Below, one piece after another: positions 8,575 through 16,731 of a DNA stretch of 64,000 nucleotides. A model generated the notes under the pieces. That model worked only from the letters and a program-made list of their open reading frames with translations, was not told the DNA's origin and did no database searches. The first letter of the stretch is position 1. Each line of letters begins with the position of its first letter. Where the stretch lies: NCBI RefSeq assembly GCF_002934685.1, contig NZ_NKHL01000099.1, positions 1 to 64,000 of the forward strand, given 5' to 3'. The stretch comes from Pseudomonas bohemica. GTDB lineage: Bacteria > Pseudomonadota > Gammaproteobacteria > Pseudomonadales > Pseudomonadaceae. A program made the position numbers and the translations under genes.

Positions 8575-9501
8575 TCAACCTGCGTCTGCGACCTCGCTTT
8601 TGAGCCAATCGAGGAAGGCCTGAATCTCGTAGGTATTCTCCTTCCCCGGCGCGCAGAGGAAGTGGTAGCCGGTGGTGGTGTCCAGTTCGTCCACGAACAG
8701 CTTCTGCAACGCGCCCGATGCCAGCTCATCGAAAATATGCGAAGTTCGCGCCATCGCCACGCCCAGTCCGCGAAGCGCCGCGTGCACGGCCATGTTGCTA
8801 TAGGGCACCGTCAGCGCACAGTTGAAGGGTTCGTCGCAAAGACCGTGTTTGTGCAACCAGTATTCCCAGGATGGCGACGACACCCGTTGACCGTTGAGCG
8901 TGCTCCGCGAGCGCAGGATCAGCGGATACTTGAGGACGTCCGCTGGCGCAGACGATGCGCCCAACGTCTCGATCAGCGTCGGGCTGCACACCGGGAAGAT
9001 CCGCTCTGCCAGGATGAATTCAGCACGCAGGCCTGACCAGCTTGCGCCCTGCTCGCCGAGCCTGATCGCGGCCTGAGCGTTGGGATTTTCGAACCGGGAA
9101 AACTCGTCGGTGTTGAGCTTGAGCCGGATATCCGGCCGCACGTGGTAAAACTTCGACAGGCGCGGGATAAGCCAGGTGCTGGCGAACGAATCATGCACAA
9201 ACACTTCGAGAACCGAGCCCTCGCCCCGACTGTGCTCGAACCGATCAACCAACCGGCCCATGTCCTTGAGAAACACCCGCACCACTGGCAACAATTCGAC
9301 GCCGTGGGACGAGAGCTTCATGGCCCCTGCCGTTCTCTCGAAAAGCTCGACGCCGAGCAATTCTTCCAACTGCCTGATCTGGTGACTGATCGCGCTTTGC
9401 GTGACATGCAGTTCGGCCGCTGCCTGTGAAAAGTTCAGGTGCCTGACGCACGCTTCGAATCCTCTCAACGAGGCCACCGATGGAAACCTTTTAAACGCCA
9501 T
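8575..9501 (-). CDS. LysR-family transcriptional regulator (GcvA-like)
   Basis: This 308-residue regulator has an N-terminal winged helix-turn-helix (LNFSQAAAELHVTQSAISHQ around residues 22-41), then a co-inducer domain with FPVCSPTLIE. I chose ATG 9501, which has a GGGGGA ribosome site; the longer open frame would begin at TTG. It is divergent from the MFS gene at 9605 and lies upstream of the amino-acid import operon in the same direction, so it could control either. The 103-bp intergenic region to the MFS gene is the likely binding region. Confidence 0.85.
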   Translation of the reverse strand: MAFKRFPSVASLRGFEACVRHLNFSQAAAELHVTQSAISHQIRQLEELLGVELFERTAGAMKLSSHGVELLPVVRVFLKDMGRLVDRFEHSRGEGSVLEVFVHDSFASTWLIPRLSKFYHVRPDIRLKLNTDEFSRFENPNAQAAIRLGEQGASWSGLRAEFILAERIFPVCSPTLIETLGASSAPADVLKYPLILRSRSTLNGQRVSSPSWEYWLHKHGLCDEPFNCALTVPYSNMAVHAALRGLGVAMARTSHIFDELASGALQKLFVDELDTTTGYHFLCAPGKENTYEIQAFLDWLKSEVADAG

Positions 9502-9604
9502 CCAGCTGTCCCCCAAACATACTCATGCAGCATGAAATCCTTTCATTGGCGGCACGTTCCCGAGGCGCGCCACAATGGGCGCACCTCATTTGCGTTGCAA
9601 ACAT

Positions 9605-10822
9605 ATGACATTTTCCACAACGGTACATAAAGTCTCCGACGCTGACAGCACAGCGAAGAAAAAAACGCTGGTCGCCGCCTGCACTGCCCACGCCACTCAT
9701 GATGGGTTGAGCGACCTGGTGTATGTCCTGCTGCCGGTGTGGCAGGAAATGTTCATGCTCAGCTACGTCTGGCTCAGCGTGTTGAGAAGCGCCTACGCTC
9801 TGACGCTCGCTGCGCTGCAAATCCCGGCGTCGAGCCTGTCGACCCGCATGAAACCCGCCTACGTGCTGTCGATCGCCACGGCCATGACCGGTTTCGGCTG
9901 GCTGGCGGCAGGGTTTACCGACAGCGCGCTGGCATTGGGCGCAGCGCTGGTGTTCGCCGGCATGGGCGCCAGCGCGCAACACCCCATCGCCTCGGCCATG
10001 GTGTCCAGAGCCTACGCAGGAAATGCCAAGCGCCCTTTGGGCGTCTACAACTTCGCCGGGGACATCGGCAAGTCCCTGCTGCCTGCGTGCGCGGCGTTTC
10101 TGCTGACCTTCACCACCTTCCATATCACCGCCACCGTGTTCGCGGTAACAGGCCTGCTGGCGGCGGTGCTGATCTGGACCCTGCTCAAGGATGTCACGCC
10201 CCGGTTCGCGCCTGCGCAAAAAGCCTCGCCATCGCGCCCTGTAGAGCCCGCCGTCAAAGCCGGTCCTGGGGCCTTTCGTGTGCTGCTGTGCACAGCGGTA
10301 ATGGACAGCGCGGTACGCATGGGCTTCCTCACCTTCCTGCCCTTCATCATCAAGGGTAACGGCGGCTCGCTGCCACAGGCGGGCCTGGCGTTGACGCTGG
10401 TGTTCATCGGCGGCGCGGTGGGCAAATTCGTCTGCGGCTGGATGTCGGACAGATTCGGCACTCTCAACACCATCCTCGTCACCGAGCTGGCCACCGCTTT
10501 GCTGATCGTCGTGGTGTTGCTGTCACCCCTGCCTCTCGGGTTGATGGCCTTGCCGTTCCTGGGGGCGGTGCTGAACGGAACGTCGTCGGTGCTCTATGGC
10601 GCAGTGACCGACGTGGTCGACCCTCACCGGCTGGAGAAAGCATTTTCAGTCTTCTACACCGGCACCATCGGCTCGGGCGCCCTGGCGCCGGTGCTGTATG
10701 GATTTGCCGGGGACCATGCAGGTGTGTCCTCGGCCGCTGTGATCGTCGCGGCAACGGCGGTGCTGTCGGTGGTTCCGGTCTGGATTTACTCGTTGCGCCA
10801 TCGGGGCACGTTCAACGGGTAG
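9605..10822 (+). CDS. MFS exporter (fosmidomycin-resistance-like)
   Basis: This 405-residue major facilitator has about twelve hydrophobic segments. The N-terminal HDGLSDLVYVLLPVWQ and the later GWMSDRFG loop recall the Fsr/YfcJ-like exporter group. I use ATG 9605 because the ten residues encoded upstream are unlikely to be translated. It is divergent from the LysR regulator at 8575-9501, the common arrangement for a regulator controlling an efflux gene. The substrate is unknown. Confidence 0.75.
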   Translation: MTFSTTVHKVSDADSTAKKKTLVAACTAHATHDGLSDLVYVLLPVWQEMFMLSYVWLSVLRSAYALTLAALQIPASSLSTRMKPAYVLSIATAMTGFGWLAAGFTDSALALGAALVFAGMGASAQHPIASAMVSRAYAGNAKRPLGVYNFAGDIGKSLLPACAAFLLTFTTFHITATVFAVTGLLAAVLIWTLLKDVTPRFAPAQKASPSRPVEPAVKAGPGAFRVLLCTAVMDSAVRMGFLTFLPFIIKGNGGSLPQAGLALTLVFIGGAVGKFVCGWMSDRFGTLNTILVTELATALLIVVVLLSPLPLGLMALPFLGAVLNGTSSVLYGAVTDVVDPHRLEKAFSVFYTGTIGSGALAPVLYGFAGDHAGVSSAAVIVAATAVLSVVPVWIYSLRHRGTFNG

Positions 10823-10866
10823 ATCAGGTACCCGTCACTTCGGACTGCGTGCTTCATGGCGTAGCC

Positions 10867-10918
10867 TAAGCTAATGCCAAAATGATATTTAAAACTAAAT
10901 TGATAGAATCTTATGATC
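10867..10918 (+). promoter_or_regulatory. Shared upstream block of the TauA-like gene (copy B)
   Basis: This is an ungapped partner of 289-340 with the same TAAGCTAAT, GATATTTAAAA, TAGAA and TATGAT segments, placed 113 bp before the start codon. Conservation of both sequence and spacing between unlinked binding-protein genes suggests one regulator or promoter type. Confidence 0.55.
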
Positions 10919-10979
10919 CATGCCTGACCGCTGTTTGACCTCGACGGCGCCACATACAACATCAAGGCATTTCATCAAG

Positions 10980-11966
10980 ATGATCAAGAAAAACTGGACC
11001 GCGACCGTCTCTGTGGCGCTGGGTGTATTCGCCCTCTCAATGGCTGCGCACGCCGCCGACCTGACCTTCGGTTACATCACCGGTATCGACCCGGTCAAGC
11101 GCGCCATCGCTGACGGTGAATACGAGAAAGCCATCGGCCAGAAAATCGACTGGCGTCAGTTCGATGCCGGTCCCGCGGTGATCGCGGCCATGGCCTCCGG
11201 TGACGTGCAGATCGGCAACCTGGGTTCCAGCCCTCTGGCGGCAGCGGCGTCGCGCAACGTGCCGCTGGTGGCGTTCATTGTCACTTCGCAGATCCAGAGT
11301 TCCGAAGCTCTGGTGGTGCGCAATGGCAGCGGTATCGACAAACCTGAAGACCTGATCGGCAAGAAAATCGCTGTGCCGTTCGTTTCCACTTCCCATTACA
11401 GCCTGCTCGGCGCACTGAAGCATTGGAACATCGACCCGAAGAAGGTAACGATCCTCAATCTGACCCCATTGCAGATCACCGCTGCATGGAAGCGCGGCGA
11501 CATCGACGGCGCCTTCACCTGGTCGCCTGCCTTGGGGGAGGTCCGCAAAACCGGCAAGATCCTGACCGACGCTGGTCAAGTATCGCAGTGGGGCTCGCCG
11601 ACGTTCGAGGTGTGGGTAGCGCGTAAGGATTTCGCGCAGAAGCATCCTGAGATCGTGGCTGATTTTGCCAAGGTGAGCCTCGCGGCGATTGCCGATTACA
11701 CGGCGCATCGGTCCGAATGGACGGCGGATTCGCAGCCGGTGAAGACCATTGCTCGCTTTACCGGGTCGAACGCGGCGGATGTGCCGGAGCTGCTGGATGG
11801 GTCGCACTTTCCGACTGCGGCAGAACAGAAGTCACCTGAGTTGCTGGGGGGTGGGACGGTTACGGCGATCGCCAAGACAGCCGAGTTTCTGAAGGATCAG
11901 GGGAAGATTGAGAGTGTTCTGCCGGATTATTCAGCGTTTGTGAGTGACCAGTTTATTGGGGAGTAG
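10980..11966 (+). CDS. tauA: Taurine-type ABC transporter substrate-binding protein (TauA family)
   Basis: This 328-residue periplasmic binding protein has a signal peptide (MIKKNWTATV start, cleavage after AAHA near residue 25). The mature start ADLTFGYITGIDPVKRAIA, the segment WRQFDAGPAVIAAMASGDV and GAFTWSPALGEV are typical of TauA. ATG 10980 fits the signal peptide; the upstream in-frame codons lead into the promoter-like block. No tauB, tauC or tauD follows, so it is an orphan that must use a transporter encoded elsewhere. Confidence 0.8.
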   Translation: MIKKNWTATVSVALGVFALSMAAHAADLTFGYITGIDPVKRAIADGEYEKAIGQKIDWRQFDAGPAVIAAMASGDVQIGNLGSSPLAAAASRNVPLVAFIVTSQIQSSEALVVRNGSGIDKPEDLIGKKIAVPFVSTSHYSLLGALKHWNIDPKKVTILNLTPLQITAAWKRGDIDGAFTWSPALGEVRKTGKILTDAGQVSQWGSPTFEVWVARKDFAQKHPEIVADFAKVSLAAIADYTAHRSEWTADSQPVKTIARFTGSNAADVPELLDGSHFPTAAEQKSPELLGGGTVTAIAKTAEFLKDQGKIESVLPDYSAFVSDQFIGE

Positions 11967-12019
11967 GAGCACTGGCGTCTCTCGCTGGCGCTTGGGTTGT
12001 GTGCAGATCCGTTATCGGC

Positions 12020-12612
12020 GGTGGCGCTGATGTGGGTTCGTCCTAACGTCGGAATGGTTTCGACTTCGTCGAGTTACTTTTGAACAGCGACGACAGTAAC
12101 CAAAGTCGCTTGCGCCTGGTTGGCCTGCGGCCAAGTCGCGTTTGGCGGTGTCTGGACTGGCGTGGCATGAAGATCAAAAGCAAAAAAAGAAGCGAGCGCT
12201 GACGCGGGAGAGCGGCAGATCACCGCAATGTTTTTGATTCTGCCCGTAGGGCGTAGGAGTCGCGTATTAAACATGGTTCTCTGTGGGAGTGAGCTTGCTC
12301 ACGAAGACTGGCGTTCAAATTCCATATCTGCTGCAGATGGACCGGCCCCTTCGTGAGCAAGCTCACTCCCACGGGTATGTGTTTATCCAGTCAGTGAAGT
12401 GCCAAACAAAAAGCGCGAACAAAGCGCGAACCACGCTGTTGCTGTTCTAGCGCAATAGTCCAAACGCCGCAAATCGCGACTTGGGTGCAGGCCAAACCAG
12501 GAGCAAGCACCCTTGGTTACTTGGGTTGGTCCGGCATTTCGGCTTTTTCAGGTAACTCGACGAAGTCGAAACCATTCGGACGTTAGGACGAACCCATATC
12601 AGCGCCACCCCA
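12020..12612. repeat. Long imperfect inverted repeat flanking a REP doublet
   Basis: The arm at about 12020-12150 recurs inverted at about 12461-12612. Both arms contain GTGGCGCTGAT, GGGTTCGTCCTAACGTC, GGTTTCGACTTCGTCGAGTT and, further in, GTAACCAA, CCTGGTT and CCAAGTCGCG. The arms are therefore some 130-150 bp with indels. Between them sits a REP doublet. I see no supportable gene in 11967-12645; the region looks like a non-coding repeat island between tauA and the DUF1883 gene. Confidence 0.7.
12281..12374. repeat. REPIN (inverted REP pair)
   Basis: The left arm CTGTGGGAGTGAGCTTGCTC is mirrored by the right arm GAGCAAGCTCACTCCCACGG about 55 bases later. Length, palindrome and sequence fit a typical Pseudomonas REPIN and it has no coding content. 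Confidence 0.85.
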
Positions 12613-12645
12613 ATAATGGATATACATGCAAAACCCGACGCCGAA

Positions 12646-12951
12646 TCACCGAACCGCCCCACTCCCACCCCGCCGCACGATCCTGATCGAATGCTTCAGA
12701 TTGGGCTTACGCGTCACACTGATCGCTCGCTGCGTCACCGTATCGATCGTAATATTCCAGAACCCGCTGCTGGGCACCACGATCTTCGCCGGAAACCGAT
12801 CGAACGCCCCGCCGTGATACGTATGCCGCCCACCATTCTTGAAACTGCGAAAGTTCGCATCGCTCATCAGACGAATATTGCAAGTATTCGAAGACTCGAT
12901 AACGACCACGTCACCCTCGTTCAGATGCTCGCGCTGATGGATGAATTTCAT
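12646..12951 (-). CDS. DUF1883 domain protein
   Basis: This small protein of 101 residues, counted from the ATG at 12951, starts MKFIHQREHLNEGDVVVIE. It continues with RLMSDANF, GGRHTYHGGAFDRFPAKIVV and FWNITID, the hallmark of the DUF1883 family. An upstream in-frame start would add 22 residues outside the domain. The family has been linked to a Toll-like effector group in some bacteria but its role is unknown, and no partner gene is visible here. The tail after VTRKPNLKHSIRIV is basic. Confidence 0.7.
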   Translation of the reverse strand: MKFIHQREHLNEGDVVVIESSNTCNIRLMSDANFRSFKNGGRHTYHGGAFDRFPAKIVVPSSGFWNITIDTVTQRAISVTRKPNLKHSIRIVRRGGSGAVR

Positions 12952-13026
12952 GAAATCCCACAGACCAGACAGACAAGCCGCGAGAATATCACCCAGCCCC
13001 GCGCCCGGCACGGACACATAACGCGT

Positions 13027-13797
13027 CTACATCGTCAGATACGCCTTGCGCACCGCCTCATTGGCCGCCAGTTCAGCCATGCTGCCCTCGTATCGAACCA
13101 GCCCTTTCTCAAGCACGTAAGCCCGATCCGAAACCAGCCCGGCGAAATGCAGGTTCTGCTCGGAAAGCAGAATGCTCGCCCCCTTGGCCTTGAGCGCCAG
13201 AATCATCTGTGCCATCTGCTCGACGATCACCGGCGCGACGCCTTCCGACGGTTCGTCGAGCAGGATCAGGAACGGATTGCCCATCAGCGTGCGCGCTACC
13301 GTCAGCATCTGCTGCTCACCCCCGCTCATCTGCCCGCCTGGACGATCCTGCATCGCCCCCAGGTTGGGAAAGAACTCGAACAACTGCTGTGGCGTCCAGT
13401 TCAGCGCTTCGCTGCCATCGGGCCAATGCCGATCGGACTGGCGACCTACCTCCAGATTCTCGGTCACCGTCAGGTGGGTGAACACACGACGATCCTCCGG
13501 GACAAAGCCCAGCCCTCGTCGTGCCCGCTCAAACGGCGCCAGCGTGGAGATCTCCTGGCCCATGAAACGAATGCCGCCCTGACGCCGCGCCAGCATGCCC
13601 ATCAAGGCCTTGAACGTCGTGGATTTGCCTGCACCATTGCGTCCCATCAATGCCACCACTTCGCCTCGGCGTACGTTCAGGTTCAGCTCATACAACACCT
13701 GCGCGGCGCCGTACCAGGCGTTGAGGGCGCTGACTTCCAGCAACAGCTCTGACGCAGCGTGGGCCACTGGCTGCTGCGTTGAATGCACTGCGTTCAT
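13027..13797 (-). CDS. livF: Branched-chain amino-acid-type ABC transporter ATPase LivF
   Basis: This 256-residue ATPase is the last gene of a four-gene ABC operon. It has Walker A GRNGAGKST, signature MSGGEQQM, Walker B FLILLDEPSEGVAP and switch SEQN, the LivF pattern. It overlaps livG by four bases. Because the operon sits beside ring-hydroxylating enzymes and shares their upstream motif, it probably takes up an aromatic acid or related compound, not a branched-chain amino acid. Confidence 0.85.
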   Translation of the reverse strand: MNAVHSTQQPVAHAASELLLEVSALNAWYGAAQVLYELNLNVRRGEVVALMGRNGAGKSTTFKALMGMLARRQGGIRFMGQEISTLAPFERARRGLGFVPEDRRVFTHLTVTENLEVGRQSDRHWPDGSEALNWTPQQLFEFFPNLGAMQDRPGGQMSGGEQQMLTVARTLMGNPFLILLDEPSEGVAPVIVEQMAQMILALKAKGASILLSEQNLHFAGLVSDRAYVLEKGLVRYEGSMAELAANEAVRKAYLTM

Positions 13798-14576
13798 ACC
13801 TGCACCTGCTGTTGAGCCATTTCATGTTCGAAGGTCTTGCCAGTGCCGAAATACACTTGCTGCACCTTGGGGTGATTGCGGATGTATTGCGCGTCGCCCT
13901 CGGCGATCAAGCGTCCACGCGCCAGCACGATCATGCGGTCGGCATAGGCAAACACCACGTCCATGCTGTGTTCGGTGAACAACACGGCCATCTTGCGTTC
14001 GACCACCAGCCGCTTGGTCAGGGCCATCAGGTCGTTGCGTTCTTCCGGGCCCATCCCGGCGGTTGGCTCGTCCATCAGCAGCAGTTTGGGATCGTTGGCG
14101 AGCCCCATCGCCAGCTCCACGCGTTTCACGTCCCCGTACGCCAGCTCACTGCAGGGGCGCTCGGCGTGGCGCTCCATGCCGACCTGAGCGAGCAGAGCCA
14201 GCGCCTCATCGCGATACATCTTGCGTGCCGACCTGAACAGCGAAAAGCCTTTTCCATGATGTGAAAGCAATGCCATCTGCACGTTTTCCAGCACCGTCAA
14301 CGAGGCGAACGTTTCGGCGATCTGGAAGGTGCGACCGACCTGCATGCGGCAGATGTCCCGAGGACGCCTGCCGACCAGTTCCTGGCCCAGCAGCTGGATC
14401 GAACCACCGGAAGCCTTGAGCTGACCACCGACCATGTTGAATGTGGTGGACTTGCCCGCGCCGTTGGGTCCGATCAGCGCCAACAGCTCGCCCTCGTGGA
14501 GATCGAAGTTGATGCCATCGACCGCGCGCACGCCACCGAAGGATTTGTTCAAGTCACGTACTTGCAGAAGAGTCAT
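13794..14576 (-). CDS. livG: Branched-chain amino-acid-type ABC transporter ATPase LivG
   Basis: This 260-residue ATPase has Walker A GPNGAGKST, signature LAYGDVKRVE (degenerate, as usual in LivG) and Walker B LLLMDEPTAGMGPEE, followed by TEHSMDVVF. The start at 14576 overlaps the stop of the permease gene (ATGA) and the end overlaps livF, so the operon is tightly coupled. The longer open frame reaching beyond 15.7 kb is a shadow of the permease. Confidence 0.85.
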   Translation of the reverse strand: MTLLQVRDLNKSFGGVRAVDGINFDLHEGELLALIGPNGAGKSTTFNMVGGQLKASGGSIQLLGQELVGRRPRDICRMQVGRTFQIAETFASLTVLENVQMALLSHHGKGFSLFRSARKMYRDEALALLAQVGMERHAERPCSELAYGDVKRVELAMGLANDPKLLLMDEPTAGMGPEERNDLMALTKRLVVERKMAVLFTEHSMDVVFAYADRMIVLARGRLIAEGDAQYIRNHPKVQQVYFGTGKTFEHEMAQQQVQV

Positions 14577-16519
14577 GCCTGCTTCTCCAGTGTTCGGGGC
14601 AACGCCGCAGCCTTGACTGCAGCGCGCGCGCGCCAATGACGCCACGCCTCGGCCAGTTGCTGGAAGAAACCGGCGATGCCTTGGGGAAAGACCAGGACCA
14701 GCAGCAGAATCACGCCGCCGAAGACCGCGCGCCAATAGTCGGTGGCGCGCATGATGGAGTCCTGCAATACACTGAAGACACTGGCGCCGACCACCGGCCC
14801 CAGCAGGTTCTGGATGCCGCCGAGAAGCACCATCACCAGACCGTCGACCGACTTGCCAACGGCCATGGCGTCCGGCGAGATGCTGCCTTTGGAGAAGATG
14901 TACAGCGTGCCCGCAAGGCCTGCGAACAGCCCGGCGATGATGAATGCCAGCCATTGGACGCGCTTCACATCGATGCCGATCGCATCGGCGCGCAAGGCCG
15001 AGTCCCGCGCCGCGCGCAGGCTGTAGCCAAAAGGCGCAAAGAGGATCCGCCTGACCAGAAAGAGGCTGGAGACCACCAACACCAACGTCAGGTAGTAGTA
15101 GCGCGTGCCATCGAGCCACGCCGACGGCCAGATACCGGTGATGCCGTTGGAGCCGCCGGTGACGTCTTCCCACTGAAACACTACCGACCAGACGATCTGC
15201 GAAAACGCCAGGGTCAGCATCGCCAGATAGACCCCGGACAGACGCACGCAGAACCAGCCAAAGACCAGCGCCCCAAGCCCTGCCACCAGGGGCGCGAAAG
15301 CAAACGCCAGGGGCATGGGCATCGTCAGCACCTTGAACAGAATGGCTGCGCCATATGCGCCCAGGCCGAAGTACGCGGCATGACCGAACGAGTGCATGCC
15401 GCCCGGCCCCATGATGAAGTGCAGGCTCACGGCGAACAGCACAGTCACCAGTACATCCTGGGTCAACACGCTGGCATAGGGCAGCCAGGTCGACAGCAGC
15501 GGCAGCACGGCGAGCGCCAGCAACAGTGCGCCCATCAGCCATTTGAAATGCGTCGAACCGGGCCGCAGCGGCGCTTCCACCGGCGCCGAGTTGCGGCTGG
15601 TGGCCTGCGGTTTGCCCATCAGGCCCCACGGGCGAAGCACCAGCACCACGGCCATGACCAGAAATTCGATGACCAGCGTCAGCTTCGAGAACGACACCGG
15701 AATGCCGAACAAGGTGGTCGAACCCAGGCCGATGCACAGGGCCTTGATTTCTGCGATCAACAAGGCCGCGACATACGCACCCGGCAACGACCCCATGCCA
15801 CCTACGACGACGATGACAAAGGCTTCGCCAATGGTGCGCAAGTCCAGAGAAAGGCTGGCAGGCTCACGGGGCAACTGCACGGCCCCGCCCAACCCGGCGA
15901 GCATGGCGCCGAGGGCGAAGACGCTGGTGAACAGCCACGCCTGATTCACCCCCAGAGCGCCGAGCATTTCCCGGTCCTGGGTTGCGGCGCGCACCAGCAC
16001 GCCCCAACGGGTGCGCACCAGCAGCAGCCACACCAGGCCAAGGATCACAGGGCCGATAGCGATCAGAAAGAAGTTATAGGAAGGAAACTGACGACCGAGG
16101 ATATCGATCGAGCCGGACAAGCCAGGGGCGCGGCGACCCAGCAGTTCCTCGGCGCCCCAATAGCCCAGCACCGCGTCGTTGATGACCAGCACCAGGGCGA
16201 AGGTGGCCAGCAACTGGAACAATTCCGGCGCCTTGTAGATACGTCGCAGCAGCACGATTTCCACCACCGCGCCGATCAAGCCGACGGAGATTGCCGCCAG
16301 TGCCAGCCCCAGCCAGAACCCTGCCGCGCCCATCGAGCCCATCAGGTGTTCGACGATGGAGTAGGCGATATACAGACCCAGCATGTAGAACGAGCCGTGG
16401 GCGAAGTTGACGATGCGGGTCACGCCGAAGATCAGCGACAATCCCGCCGCCACCAGAAACAGTGACGACGCTTCGGCAAGCCCGTTGAGTAACTGAGAAA
16501 GCAACGCTGAAAAATCCAT
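14573..16519 (-). CDS. Fused LivH-LivM branched-chain-type ABC permease
   Basis: This single 648-residue membrane protein joins both permease halves. Residues 1-290 match LivH (ASSLFLVAAGLSLIFGVTRI, NFAHGSFYMLG, VVGGMGSLPGAYVAALL). After a linker of about 35 residues the LivM half follows, with GPGGMHSFGHAAYFGLGAYG, AIGIDVKRVQWLAF and GGIQNLLGPVVGA. Separate LivH and LivM are usual; fusions are known but less common. I start at ATG 16519; four more residues are possible. Confidence 0.85.
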   Translation of the reverse strand: MDFSALLSQLLNGLAEASSLFLVAAGLSLIFGVTRIVNFAHGSFYMLGLYIAYSIVEHLMGSMGAAGFWLGLALAAISVGLIGAVVEIVLLRRIYKAPELFQLLATFALVLVINDAVLGYWGAEELLGRRAPGLSGSIDILGRQFPSYNFFLIAIGPVILGLVWLLLVRTRWGVLVRAATQDREMLGALGVNQAWLFTSVFALGAMLAGLGGAVQLPREPASLSLDLRTIGEAFVIVVVGGMGSLPGAYVAALLIAEIKALCIGLGSTTLFGIPVSFSKLTLVIEFLVMAVVLVLRPWGLMGKPQATSRNSAPVEAPLRPGSTHFKWLMGALLLALAVLPLLSTWLPYASVLTQDVLVTVLFAVSLHFIMGPGGMHSFGHAAYFGLGAYGAAILFKVLTMPMPLAFAFAPLVAGLGALVFGWFCVRLSGVYLAMLTLAFSQIVWSVVFQWEDVTGGSNGITGIWPSAWLDGTRYYYLTLVLVVSSLFLVRRILFAPFGYSLRAARDSALRADAIGIDVKRVQWLAFIIAGLFAGLAGTLYIFSKGSISPDAMAVGKSVDGLVMVLLGGIQNLLGPVVGASVFSVLQDSIMRATDYWRAVFGGVILLLVLVFPQGIAGFFQQLAEAWRHWRARAAVKAAALPRTLEKQA

Positions 16520-16554
16520 GACGCCCTCGATCAAACAGGCCTTTGACAGGCGTG

Positions 16555-16670
16555 CTGTGGGAGCGAGGACAACGGCTGTGGGAGTGAGCTTGCTCGCGAA
16601 GCGGTCGGTACACTCGCCGGATCAACGGTGGTTGAACCCAAATCTTCGCGAGCACGCTCGCTCCCACAGG
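16555..16670. repeat. REPIN-type inverted repeat
   Basis: A GTGGGAGTGAGCTTGCTCGC arm is mirrored by CTTCGCGAGCACGCTCGCTC and a final CCCACAGG. The pair lies between the binding-protein gene and the permease gene of one operon, where a stem-loop could set the stoichiometry between abundant binding protein and scarce permease. Confidence 0.8.
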
Positions 16671-16731
16671 TGCCTCTGCGCTCCTGCCTTCGACCTCGCC
16701 CGCAGCATGAGGCGGGCAGGTCGTTACTGCC

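Noticed and set aside
12616..13752. A 378-codon plus-strand open frame over the DUF1883 and livF genes
   Set aside because: It spans two unrelated minus-strand genes and has no recognisable domain.
14636..16465. A 609-codon plus-strand open frame opposite the LivHM permease
   Set aside because: It is a composition shadow rich in Gln, Arg, His and Ala with no domain, no ribosome site and no spacing from real genes, while the minus strand encodes a clear permease.
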